A DNA stretch of 64,000 nucleotides from Mytilus trossulus. Lineage: Eukaryota; Mollusca; Bivalvia; Mytilida; Mytilidae. The translations under genes were made by a program, and so were the position numbers. This document shows positions 22,951 to 34,314 of this stretch, in pieces (the stretch's first letter is position 1; each line of letters begins with the position of its first letter). The DNA lies in the NCBI RefSeq assembly GCF_036588685.1, contig NC_086384.1:53548945-53612944 (forward strand), in the 5' to 3' direction. The notes under the pieces are model-generated. The model made no database searches. It saw only the letters and a program-made list of their open reading frames with translations, and was not told where the DNA came from.

Positions 22951-22979
22951 TCTTTGTATCTATCATCTTTGTATCATTT

Positions 22980-23095
22980 GAACGCATCATCTCATTCGTT
23001 TTTGATGCGTTTTGTTTTTTGATTTTGCCATGTGATTATGGACTTTCCAAATTGATTTTCCTCTGAGTTCAGTATTTTTGTGATTTTACTTTTTT
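22980..23095 (+). repeat. Dispersed repeat family G copy
   Basis: Contains 'ttgattttgccatgtgatta' and 'gagttcagtatttttgtgat'. Confidence 0.55.
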
Positions 23096-23099
23096 TTTG

Positions 23100-25610
23100 T
23101 AAACATTGTCACATCTAAATGAAAACATTAAAAAAAAAAAAAGCATCCTCGGAAAAAGAACTTATAGATACAACAGCATTTTCAAATGAAAATAAAAAGA
23201 GTACAGCATTAATCAAAATATATGATCGGTAAAAGTGCGGCTAACTAGCAGAAAACAGATATGTTTTGCCGGCTGCCTGCAGCCAATTAAACAAAAAATT
23301 GAAATATTATAAGGCCACTTGAAATATAGAAATTGTGGATTAAACCTGGGTTTATAGCTAAACCTGTACGCCAGTTGACACAAACCACCTCTTTTTGTCA
23401 GCTGTAACAAAAATCAAACTTGATTTGTAAGTCATCATTAGCATAATGTACTACACAAAACAACTTCAAATGTACACGAATTACAAACGCAGTAGTGCTG
23501 AGTACAATCATATATTTTAATTATTAGTTGTACGTTCAAGAAAGTTATTCCACCATAAAATAAAAACACCACACGAACGTAAGATATCCTTCCAAGTGCG
23601 CTTGATATAGTGAAGGCAGTGATGCCACGATAGCACTAGAGCATTAGTTCAAATCAATTTCGAATAAATATCTTAATTGAATTACATGTTCTGAAGCAAT
23701 TCTTTTGTGGATCAGTATAGTTATCGTCAGTTTTTACACGTTTCATAATTTATTTTTAGCTTTCCTACAAACGTATATAGTTGTCTGTCTTTAATAACAG
23801 GAATGCAATGACTGATATGAGGTTACAACATTAAGCGGTTTAAACGTGTTTACAAAATCTTTTTATGTAAGATAATGTGAAAATCAAGATTGTAGTCACA
23901 TATTCATAAGTCTACATATTTGAATGTTTAAACTTATTTTAATTTAATTGAGAGATATCAATCTTATATGTTATTGTTGATACTGTACAAATGCTGTTTA
24001 AACTTACGAATTTTGTCAACTTATAAGTTCAATGGGATCGAATAGCTTATATTACAAACTTTGTAATTGTGTTATATTTATTAATACATGTTAACAAACC
24101 ACTTTAACAGACACATTTACTTACTAGTACTTGCTATTCATCAAAGTTGAGACAAATCTTTATGGACAGATTTGGAGTGTATTTTTGATAAAGCGATTGT
24201 AAAAAGAGAAAAAAATACAAAGAACTGCACGAATAAGCAGGAAATCAATATTTACAAATAAAAGAGAAATAATGTATATGAGGCATTGCGCTTAAATAAT
24301 TGGTTTACTTTCGTTCAGAATTTAAAGTTTTCATTAAATCAGTTTTTAATTTTCATGTTTGAGTACTTTAACCAAAATTGGATAAACAAGGTGTGTGAAA
24401 TTGTTCATACATCACGTATTTCAGCATGAACTAGTGAATAAAAATTATAAATGATGATGTCACATATTAAAAACTGTTTTCAACAAAGTCAATACAATGT
24501 CTATATTCTAAATATATTTGTAAGATGAAGAGTAGTTTCAATAGCTATTAGGTATAACAATATATCAGGTAAAATCAAACAAAGACAGAGGTGAACAACA
24601 ATTAATATCAAACATAAACACGTTTCAGTTGTGTCCACGCATTGCAATACAATTTGTCTTTCTCGTACAATTTTAATATTCAGCAATTATAACTTTTTGT
24701 AATAGCTATCAAGTGATCAAAATTTCTTGCACCATCATTAAAATTAAGTGCTCAAATATTTTGGAATATTACAAGGCATATATTCGTTACAACAAAGGGG
24801 CAATCATATTTTTCGGTGGAACACATCCTTGTATTTGAAATAAAGGAGTTAATACATTTAAATCTTACAAAACTCATAAAAGGAGACAAAATTTGTTATT
24901 GACTTTTTTTTTACATAAAACTAAGGAGATAAAGTGTATGCAGATAGCGGTAGAGGAAAACTATCAACAGTAAGATTATTCGGCGAACTAAGATCTATAT
25001 ATATTCACTCATAACTGTCAATCCATTCCTTAATGGAAGTAATTTTTTTACCAATGTGTAGCTTTAACAATGTGCTCAGGTCCGGTTCAGGAATTTGTGT
25101 CTGATGTTTTGGGTCCAAAACACCAAAAGACACCAAAAGACTTCAACAGCTCGTTAAAGGGTATTTACCAAACTTTAAACACATTCAGTAATTCTAGATT
25201 TATTCTTGTTCTATAAGAGACCCAAATAATACTAATGCAAATAATTATAGGGTGAAGTCCGAGTCAGCTTTTTCCCGCTATATTTTTCAAAATTAGATAT
25301 CTCGGAAAGGAGGGCCATAACTTTTTTTTGTGTCTTATTTTGTATCTTTACTAATGCACTTTGGACTTATAGTATCGAATGTAAATTTTACATATTTTTA
25401 ATTTCACCTACGTACATCTTTAAATGATTTATCTTGCAAAGTAGAACAGATAAACAGAATCTGTAACAGAAAAAAGAACATTATATTCTTCAAATATGAC
25501 ACCCCAACGGAATTTGATTGATTCCTTGTTGAAGAGTTAGCTCTTACTTCATGACGTCTACTTAAATTTTCACTTTTACTGACTTGAAAACTATAACAGA
25601 TACAGACTGT
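23100..25610. other. AT-rich intergenic stretch
   Basis: No gene, RNA or clear repeat family recognised. Open frames of 61-65 residues on the minus strand lack coding features. Confidence 0.4.
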
Positions 25611-25625
25611 TACTTACATATTGTA

Positions 25626-25922
25626 TCTGACATATTTTATATGACATATTTTATATGACATATTTTATATGACATATTTTATATGACATATTGTGTATGA
25701 CATATTGTATATGACATATTGTATATGTCATATTGTATATGACATATTGTATATGTCATATTGTATATGACATATTGTATATGACATATTGTATATGTCA
25801 TATTGTATATGACATATTGAATATGACATATTGTATATGACATATTGTATATGACATATTGTATATGACATACATATATTACATATTTTATTTGACATAT
25901 TTTATATGACATATTGTATATG
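25626..25922 (+). repeat. 14-bp minisatellite with strand switches
   Basis: About 21 copies of 'gacatattgtatat' or 'gacatattttatat'. Several copies read 'gtcatattgtatat' instead, the same pattern with partial inversion, so the array can fold on itself. All the frames across it are artefacts of composition. Confidence 0.9.
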
Positions 25923-26189
25923 CAGGTATATTATCAATTAATGATTTTGATCTGTTCACTGCATCGTTCTGTTACTTTGGTTGATATGAAATAATAAACC
26001 TGCATGGAGTTATTTTCTTTCAAAACGATACATATAGGTCTTTCTTTTCAATAATATTCCAGAAGATACCAAGATTTCATGTAAATCTTTTCTTGATTGA
26101 AAAGCAAACTTTAATTTACTTAAACATTTAATGTGTTTGATAGTTATCCTTTATTGTGATTAATAGGGGTTTTATTTTTTTAATTTTCT

Positions 26190-26400
26190 AGGTTTGATGC
26201 AATAACAATCCTTCTACTTCGTACTTTATTTGGCCTTTTTAACTTTTTCGGAAACGAGCGTCACTGATCAGTCTTTTGTAGACGAAACGCGCGTCTGGCG
26301 TATATACAAAATTTAGTCCTGGTATATATGCTGAGTTTATCTTTCTTCTGTGTACTGGACTGAAATTCCAAAAATCGTCGTTGACGGACATTTTACTTTT
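26190..26400 (+). mobile_element. Second hammerhead-bearing element, decayed
   Basis: Shares 'gagcgtcactgat', 'gtagacgaaacg', 'gcgtctggcgtat' and 'cctggta' with the element at 14.65 kb, and similar sequence on the left ('cttcgtactttatttggc'). It lacks the 32-bp tandem repeats. Confidence 0.55.
26259..26300 (+). ncRNA. Hammerhead ribozyme motif, probably inactive
   Basis: Stem I (CGTCA/TGGCG), stem II (GTC/GAC at 26271-26273 and 26281-26283), GAAA (26284-26287), minimal stem III and cleavage triplet GTC (26293-26295) are all present. The first core box reads CTGATCA instead of CTGATGA. The changed base (26269) is core G8, which takes part in catalysis, so self-cleavage is not expected. Confidence 0.7.
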
Positions 26401-26409
26401 TAAAACAAA

Positions 26410-27270
26410 TAATGTGAAGTTTTGTAAATTTATTGCTACAAAAAAAGAACACAAAGAAATGATTTCATAGTGCAAAATTTGTCTAAATACTTTTAAAAAA
26501 AAACCAGATTTAATACATTCTTGCGTAGGATTTCGAATATCTTATTGATTCATATTGTGTTGGAAATCAATAGTTCCAAAATCAAAATTTATATCCGAAG
26601 CACCTACACGAGGAACAGTTTTAAGGTTAAAGAGCCTCTTTGCAAACATTACCACTATCACAAAGGTAAGATTGACACAGAAATGTACAAGAGAGTTAAT
26701 TAGTACATGCACTAAATTTTTGAACCGGGAATATAGAGCTTTTTGATGTAAAAAAAAGTGCAAATGGTTATATAAACAATCTGTATATTGAGTTGACTTA
26801 AATCCTCAATTTCCCAAACTGGTTCAATCCGATTAAGTATAGTAACGCTAAATCATATAACTGAATTGTGCAGTTGATGAAATCGAATATCTTTTAAGTG
26901 CAATTGATAAAATGGAATATCATCTAATTCATTTTCAAGACCTGATTTTGAAACTCGTGACTATCAAAGTTGCATCTTCTGACTAAATATTTGTATTCCT
27001 CATCTCAGATATGGGTTTAGCAACGAATCCTTTCACCTCAATTACTCATGAATGTTATGTTAAGATGAAGATTCTGAAAATCACAGACGCATCTACCGAC
27101 AAACTATTATTTCTCCACGAGTAGTATCTCAGATATGGACTCTAACGCAAACTTTAATCAGTCACTCATATGTGAAATGTAGGTAAAGATAACCTTATTT
27201 TTATCAGGATCCCTTGGTTATTCAAGACGCATCTATGAACAAAATTTCTTGAACTATGACTCATACTCCC
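26410..27270. other. AT-rich intergenic stretch
   Basis: No gene seen. Overlapping 60-73 residue frames at 26521-26763 occur on both strands and are not coding. Confidence 0.4.
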
Positions 27271-27279
27271 AACAGATAG

Positions 27280-27435
27280 ATTGAGAGCTGTGGTTAGTTC
27301 ATCGGACTACTAACACAAAGGTTCCTGGTTAGAATCACGTTCCGGGATGAACACTTCAGAGGCTGCATTTTCGGACCATGACACCATTTGCGAGTGTGGT
27401 CTTTAGAAACGTTGATTGTCCGTCGTAACTTCGTT
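27280..27435 (+). repeat. tRNA-derived SINE-like element
   Basis: The left part resembles an RNA polymerase III promoter: an A-box-like 'gtggttagttcatcgg' and, about 30 bp on, a B-box-like 'ggttagaatca'. A body follows with 'ggctgcattttcggaccatg' and 'gtgtggtctttagaaacg'. The layout fits a tRNA-headed SINE. It does not fold as a complete tRNA by eye. Confidence 0.45.
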
Positions 27436-27439
27436 GACA

Positions 27440-28490
27440 AAAAATATAAAAATCTTTAAGAAACAAATATTAAATTATTCCTCTCAGAAAAGGTTGAAAT
27501 CCTAGACATAATGTTTTCATATCTATTCGCTTTTATTGAGATTTAAAATTATCAACAAACATTCATAAAAATAGGAATATAGCTTTGTATGACATTAGAC
27601 CATGCATTCTGCTCAAACCGATACGAAGAGTCATCTTGAACTTACTACCAGTTATGAAAAAAGATTGATCATTGTTGAACACCTCATGGTGACTTAAAAT
27701 TGAAGGGCAAAAAAAAAGTTTCATATTTGGATTTTACCATGTATTGATATTACTATTGTCTCATGTACCTGTCATATTTTCATTCGGTATACGACAGACT
27801 AAAAAAACAAAACATCAGAAAGCTTCAGACAGTATATCAAATTATTCTCTTCGTAACAACTGACAAATCCTAGACAAAATGTTTTCATTACAATCTATAG
27901 AGTTGCAGTTAAATTACAAAGTATTAACAAACACCAAATGAATATTTGAGAGGCTGGAAAATTACTTGCAGTTACTGAAACATGTTTCCTATAAACACTC
28001 ACGAGATCGTTTATGTTGGAAGCCAAGATATCTTTATTATGATTGTTTTTCTAAATAATGATAACTGTATATATAATAATCAAAATATAATATAAAATAA
28101 CTATCTACAGAAAATAACGCAAACTATAGATCAATTCAATGTTCAAGAGTGGTTGTAAGAACATGGTACCTGGTTTGTGAAATCCCCAAATACTGGTCAC
28201 ACATTATGTGCATGATGCAACAATGAACACACATTATCATAAATTATTTGGCATCTTCTCATATAAAAATAAATAAATAAAAAATATTTCTTTTTATTAC
28301 TTAAAATCTTGATTTTCATGTACATTTTCCGCAGAAAATATTAATGTAGATCCGCAGAAACTCATGAAACAATCTCAAACCAATATCATACGATGGACCG
28401 GGTTAGTTCCGGCCCGTAATGAAGCTTGAAAGACGACATATATGGTCTCGTATAAAATGAGTCATACATTCAGTTACAATTACTCGATTC
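27440..28490. other. AT-rich intergenic stretch
   Basis: No feature recognised until the 3' flank of copy C begins near 28530 ('aatgtcaaacatgaaacaat', shared with the flank of copy A at 13278). Confidence 0.4.
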
Positions 28491-28635
28491 AAAAGTTTGA
28501 AATTAACAAACTATCTTAATACATAAAAAATGTCAAACATGAAACAATACCGTCTACAATATATAGTGTTAGAATTCTTCAGAGATTCGATATAACAAAA
28601 TTATGTATACAATCAGAATTACATCATTCGTTCAA

Positions 28636-28748
28636 TCACGCACATCCACATTCCTTGCGCTTAGGTTCGGAACACATTTTATCAACGCAGAAACTGCAAG
28701 CACATTTGCAGAAGCATTTCTGTTGGCAGTATGGACACACCAAACGAG
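28636..28748 (-). CDS. Cys-rich peptide gene C, exon 2 (cysteine domain)
   Basis: Minus-strand 113-nt exon after acceptor TTTCAG (plus-strand 'ctgaaa' at 28749), ending at TGA 28638-28636. It codes for 36 residues, RLVCPYCQQKC...KRKECGCA, with all 10 cysteines of copy A and 30 of 36 residues identical. The 3' flank and the adjoining intron sequence also match copy A closely, so A and C are a recent tandem duplication with B more distant. The exon is intact, but its partner exon 1 has expanded into the 27-bp array and lacks a recognisable signal peptide, so whether a protein is made is doubtful. Confidence 0.6.
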
Positions 28749-29559
28749 CTGAAAAATAGATCTGTCAACAATCAGCAAAGTAAATTCAAAACTGTATGAC
28801 TGACATATCAATATATAAATAGAAATTACACTTTATATATGTGTCTTAGTTTAACCAAGCCAAAGGTAGATAGGATCTTTTTTTAATAATTGAATATTTT
28901 ATCAACAGACAATATAAGAAAAATGTGTTATACATCATGTCACTGAAAAATGAGCTGATGACCTACAGGTCTTTTGATCCAACAGCAATAATATCACCCT
29001 AGTGGTTGTAAACGATAACAACAGTTATATTTCGGTACGTCATTGTGCTGTTCCGGATTTATTTTCATCGGATACACTCAATACCTATAAACTTAATTTC
29101 TTCTAGTTGTCTGCCAATAGGCCGTTATAACATGGGATTCAGCACATGGCACTGTCGAGTTGGTATTTAATTTGAAACCTTAATTTTGGTGTTATTAGCG
29201 TTATTTGGGGTTGGTTATGTGTATAGAGTTGAGCAGTCTATCGGCGTTAGTAATTGTAGAAGAATTGGTATTGTCAATATTACACTTCAACAAGCCATGA
29301 TACAAACGGTAAATTTGATCTATACGACATGTTGTGTGATGTATTGTGAGAGCAGGTTACGTAGCAAAAACAATCAGTAAAATAGTCAAATATAGCAATC
29401 AACCTGATTGTAATAGTAAATTTAAAAATGATGTAGTATCGACTAAGATATGGTATATGCCAACCTTATCGTAATACCAATATTAAAACTTATGTAGTAT
29501 TGACAAAGACATACGGTATTGGTAAACCTGATCGTTATGGTAACAGTAAAACCTATGTA

Positions 29560-29815
29560 GAATCGATTTCAGTGGCTCTGCCTTTCAACTCTTGGAGCAG
29601 TTTCGGGGTCAGGACGAAATATATGTATATACATGAAGGATCGTAACGCATTAATTGAGATATGTAAACGCTATACACTAACCCGGATGAGTTACTGCAG
29701 AGAAATGTAAAGTTTATGTTTGAAAAGAAAGTTGAAATCATAAAGTTTGTCAACGAATCTTTTTTGAAGTTGTCCATATCGATCAATATCGAGGACAATT
29801 TCAATTAACTCCAAG
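29560..29815 (-). pseudogene. Reverse transcriptase remnant in intron of gene C
   Basis: Homologous to 14207-14460 in the intron of copy A. On the minus strand, pieces such as VDKLYDFNF and YSVYISQLMRYDPSC are visible in different frames, so it is decayed. Confidence 0.5.
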
Positions 29816-30134
29816 ATAATGCTTCATATTTGAGTTACAACTTATATCTAATAATATATTTATCAATCATGGACTTTTGACAAGGTTAATACGTTGTATA
29901 TGTACCATTCGTGCTACTCTTTTTCTTAATGTCTAGAAATGTAAGGTCCATAAGTATATCACAGCTCTATTATCTAAATGGATCATAAGGTTTTATACAA
30001 TGCATTGACACTCTTATTTAGTTTTTTGTCGTCAAATACCTGCACAGATCTTCAGAAGTCGTTGTTTTCAACTATCTTATTGATGTTTATTCCTAGTTTC
30101 CCCTTATATACCTATACGTTTTATATAATATAAA

Positions 30135-30260
30135 AAAGAAGATGTGGTATGATTGCCAATGAGAAAACTATCCACAAAAGACCAAAATGACACAAATATT
30201 AACAACTGTAGGTCACCGTACGGCCTTCAACAATGAGCAAAGCACATAAACATAGAAAGG
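30135..30260 (+). repeat. Dispersed repeat family A1 copy in intron of gene C
   Basis: A good copy: 'gatgtggtatgattgccaat', 'atccacaaaagaccaaaatg', 'gtaggtcaccgtacggcctt', 'caacaatgagcaaagc'. In A, 'tatatacctatacgttttat' is followed directly by 'aaatatagaaaggtgg'. In C the repeat sits between these two pieces, so it inserted after the duplication. Confidence 0.75.
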
Positions 30261-30756
30261 TGGCTTGTATAGATCCAAAATAACTCTTCTACTTGAAATT
30301 GTTGATTCCAAAAATGCTCAATGTAGCTGGGAAACAAACAAAGAACAATATTGAGTAACAATTAAAACAATCTTCATTGCCTCGAGCTCCCTGTTGTTGT
30401 GTTTGATTAGAACCTTGATAGGTTACCACAAGGGATTTAGTATTCCAAATCCAACAACCGTATTAAAAGCATGGAATTGAATAAGCACAATAAATATCTT
30501 CAACATTCGTGAACTGTTGAAATTAATACAAAAACCTGCATTAAATGATGCCAATATATTTGGTAACAGTGTATATTGAAACATTTAGATACTTTTTCCT
30601 TGAAATTATGCAAGGACTCAGGCGGTCTTTGATTGCATCAAAGTATGACGGTTGCAGTATAAAAACAGTATCCAGTAAAGTAAAATATTGCTTTTTAAAA
30701 CTTGGATCACTTTTCTAATGAAATAACTCTTCACAAATTATTTAAATTAAACGTAC

Positions 30757-33635
30757 GTGTTAAGCCTTCTCGTCCTCCTTCTGGGTGCCTCATTTCTCCT
30801 CCTAATGCTGAGTTTATTCCTCCTCTTCCTAGTGCTGAGTTCATTCCTCCTCATCCTAATGCTGAGTTCATTCCTCCTCCTCCTCATGCTGAGTTCATTC
30901 CTCCTCTTCCTAGTGCTGAGTTCATTCCTCCTCCTCCTCCTGATTCTGAGTTCAATCCTCTTCCTCCTAATGCTGAGTTCATTCCTCCTCCTCCTAATGC
31001 TGAGTTCATTCCTCCTCCTCCTCATAATGCTGATGCTGAGTTCATTCCTCCTCCTCCTAATGCTGAGTTCATTCCTCCTCCTCCTGATGCTGAATTTATT
31101 CCTCTTCCTCATAATGCTGAGTTCATTCCTCCTCCTCCTAATGTTGAGTTCATTTCTCCTCCTCCTGATGCTGAGTTCATTCTACCTCCTCCTAATGCTG
31201 AGTTCATTCCTCCTCCTCCTAATGCTGAATTAATTCCTTCTCATCATATTGCTGAGTTCATTCCCCCTCCTTCTCCTAATGCTGAGTTCATTCCTCCTCC
31301 TCCTAATGCTGAGTTCATTCCTCTTCCTCCTAACGCTGAGTTCATTCCCCCTCCTCCTCTTAATGCTGAGTTCATTCCTCCTCCTCCTAATGCTGAGTTC
31401 ATTCCTCCTCCTCCTAACGCTGAGTTCTTTCCTCCTCTTCTTAATGCTGAGTTCATTCCTCCTCCTCCTAATGCTGAGTTCATTCCTCCTCCTCCTAACG
31501 CTGAGTTCATTCCTCCTCTTAATGCTGAGTTCTTTCCTCCTCCTCCTCATGCTGAGTTCAATCCAGCTCCTCCTAATGCTGAGTTCATTCATCCTCCTCC
31601 TCATGCTGAGTTCATTCCTCCTCCTCCTCCTGATTCTGAGTTCAATCCTCCTCCTCCTAATGCTGAGTTCATTCCCTCCTCCTAATACTGAGATCATTAC
31701 TCCTCTTCCTCATAATGCTGAGTTCATTCCTCCTCCTCCTAAAGTTGAGTTCATTTCTCCTCCTCCTTATGCTGAGTTCATTCCTCCTTCTCCTAATACT
31801 GAGTTCATTCCTCCTCCTCCTAATGCTGAGTTAATTCCTTCTCCTCATATTGCTGAGTTCCTCCCCCTCCTTCCCCTAATGCTGAGTTGATTCCTCCTCC
31901 TCCTTAATGCTGAGTTCATTCCTCATCCCCCTCCTAATGCTGATGCTGATTTCAATCCTCCTCCTCCTAATGCTGAGTTCATTCCTGCTCCTCCTAATGC
32001 TGAGTTCATTCATCCTCCTCCTGATGCGGAGTTCATTCCTCCTCCTCCTCCTGATTCTGAGTTCAATCCTCCTCCTCCTAATGCTGAGTTCATTCCTCCT
32101 CCTCCTAATGCTGAGTTCATTCCCTCCTCCTAATACTGAGATCATTACTCCTCCTCCTCCTGAGGCTGAGTTCATTCCTCCTCCTCCTCCTAATGCTGAT
32201 GCTGAGTTCATTCCCCTCCTCCTCTTGATGCTGAGTTAATTTCTCCTCCTCCTCCTGATTCTGAGTTCAATCCTCCTCCTCCTAATGCTGAGTTCACTCC
32301 TCCTCCTCCTAATGCTGAGTTCATTCCTCCTCCTCCTAATGCTGAGTTCATTCCCCCTCCTCCTCTTGATGCTGAGTTCATTCCTCCTCCTCCTAATGCT
32401 GAGTTCATTCCTCCTCCTTCTGATGCTGAGTTCATTCCTCCTCCTAATACTGAGTTCATTCCTCCTCCTCCTCCTGATTCTGAGTTCAATCCTCCTCCTC
32501 CTAATGCTGAGTTCACTCCTCCTCCTCCTAATGCTGAGTTCATTCCTCCTCCTCCTAATGCTGAGTTCATTCCCCCTCCTCCTCTTGATGCTGAGTTCAT
32601 TCCTCCTCCTCCTAATGCTGAGTTCATTCCTCCTCCTTCTGATGCTGAGTTCATTCCTCCTCCTAATACTGAGTTCATTCCTCCTCCTTCTAATGCTGAG
32701 TTCATTTCTCCTCCTAATGCTGAGTTCATTCCTCCTCCTCCTAATGCTGAGTTCATTCCTTCTCCTCATGATGCTGAGTTCATTCCTTCTCCTAATGCTG
32801 AGTTCATTCCTCCTCCTCCTAATGCTAAGTTTATTCCTCCTCCTCCTCCAATGCTGAGTTCATTCCTCCTCCTCCTGATGTTGAGTTCATTCCTCCTCCT
32901 TCTTATGCTGAGTTCATTCCTCCTCCTCCTCATAATGCTGATGCTGAGTTCATTCCCCCTCCTCCTCTTGATGCTGAGTTCATTCCTCCTCCTCCTCCTA
33001 ATGCTGATGCTGAGGTCATTCCTCCTCCTCCTTATGCTGAGTGTATTCCTCCTCCTCCTAATGCTGAGTTCATTCCTCCTCTTCTGATGCTGAGTTCATT
33101 CCTCCTCCTCCTAATGCTGAGTTCATTCCTCCTCCTCCTAATGCTGAGTTCAATCCTCCTCCTCCTCCTAATGCTGATGCTGAATTCATTCTTTCTCCTC
33201 CTAATGCTGATGCTGAATTCATTCTTTCTCCTCCTAATGCTGAGTTCATTCCTCCTCCTCCTGATGCTGAGTTCATTCCTCCTCTTCCTAATGCTGAGTT
33301 CATTCCTCCTCCTCCTCCGAATGCTGATGCTGAGTTCATTCCTCTTCCTTCTTATGCTGAGTTCATTCCTCCTCTTCTTAAAGCTGAGTTCATTCCTCCT
33401 CCTCCTCATGCTGAGTTCATTCCTCTTCCTCATAATGCTGAGTTCATTTCTCCTCCTCCTCATGCTGAGTTCATTCCTCCTCTTCCTAATTCTGAGTTCT
33501 TTCCTCCTCCTCCTAATGCTGAGTTTATTCCTTCTCCTCCTAATGCTGAATTCATTCCTCCTCCTCCTCCTTCTCCTGTCCATCCTCCTCCTACACCTCC
33601 CCATCCTCCTCCTTCAAGTTGTTGTCCATAAGTAT
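30757..33635 (-). pseudogene. Cys-rich peptide gene C, exon 1 expanded into a 27-bp minisatellite
   Basis: The 3' end on the minus strand (HPEGGREGLT, then donor GTACGT at 30756, phase 1) aligns with the end of exon 1 of copy A, including the sequence after the donor. The 5' end (TYGQQLEGGGWGG near 33630) aligns with the start of A's Gly-rich region (TYGRQLGDGGG). Between them, A has about 60 codons and C has about 105 copies of a 27-bp unit that reads GGGGMNSAL in the Gly frame. That frame is broken: TGA arises wherever the AAT of the unit has become CAT or ATAAT, and length changes shift it, so the Gly-frame pieces (for example 32756-32208, 182 codons) lie in different frames. Sequence beyond 33640 does not match the signal peptide or promoter of A or B. 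Probably non-functional. Confidence 0.6.
30800..33580. repeat. 27-bp polypurine/polypyrimidine minisatellite, about 105 copies
   Basis: The plus-strand unit is 'aatgctgagttcattcctcc' plus 'tcctcct'. CCT-run length varies by codon-sized steps, and spacer variants are 'gatgctgag', 'gattctgagttcaat' and 'cataatgctgatgctgag'. A block of about 219 bp (starting at 32257 and again at 32476) is duplicated exactly in variant order. Because the unit mostly lacks stops, all six frames give long open frames (plus strand N-A-E-F-I-P-P-P-P or Leu-rich; minus strand R-R-R-R-N-E-L-S-I or Gly-rich). Confidence 0.95.
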
Positions 33636-34147
33636 CACTAGTAACCCTAACTTAGCTTGAACGGACAAAAACGTGTTAACGCTATTTAAATGAGATTAAT
33701 TGTTATTTGATAAAGATTGACAAAAATTAAAAAATATTTTTAATTCATTTCAATTCATTTCAATTCATTTTAACGCCAGTCAAATAGATTTCTTTGCGGT
33801 GAATCAATTGAAATCAAGTTGCTGGTAATGTACGTCAAACTATTAGGCCACGCCCCCGTTAAACTATTTCAAACTGGCATCAATTCGTTTTAAACATCGT
33901 TGAGACCCGAGCTTTGTACAGGTAAATCACTCAAGCAAGACAAACTTTATTTATTTATCGTTTTTTTTCATCAACTTCAATCGAATTTAGTTATATGCGT
34001 GTATTCTCAGTTAAGTCGCATGCTTCACAATTTTAACAAATGAATGAACAATACATGTGACATTAAAGAAATTTAGATAAAAACATTAAAATATTGATGC
34101 ACGGTTTAAGAAATGTGAATCTGTTGAAAATAAAATAGTAGTATTAT

Positions 34148-34294
34148 AGTGTTATTAACTGGCTGTTTCTGTATTGGCACTGGTATAGATTCAAGGTTTG
34201 CTGTATTGGCCTCGAGACCCGTAGGGTCGAGGGCCAATATAGCTGACCGAGAATCTATACCAGTGCCAATACAGAAACAGCCAGTTCATAACAC
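34148..34294. repeat. Long palindrome: 36-bp perfect arms, nested inner hairpin
   Basis: Arms 34157-34192 and 34251-34286 are perfectly complementary (start 'aactggctgtttctgtattg'). They extend outward by eight more pairs after one mismatch. The 58-nt loop itself folds: 'attggcctcgagaccc' against 'gggtcgagggccaat'. It is probably a foldback or MITE-type element. Confidence 0.9.
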
Positions 34295-34314
34295 TTTTAT
34301 TAAATGATTATAAG

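Noticed and set aside
30702-31685. Long plus-strand ORF of 327 codons (N-A-E-F-I-P-P-P-P repeats)
   Set aside because: It reads the antisense of the expanded Gly-rich exon. The frame is open because the unit lacks stops, and homology with copy A points to the minus strand.
31230-33604. Arg-rich minus-strand ORFs (R-R-R-R-N-E-L-S-I)
   Set aside because: Out of frame with the Gly frame and with the phase-1 donor; a shadow of the array.
31249-33641. Leu-rich plus-strand ORFs that look like membrane proteins
   Set aside because: Another frame of the 27-bp array (CTCCTCCTC read as Leu); no start context or non-repeat flank.
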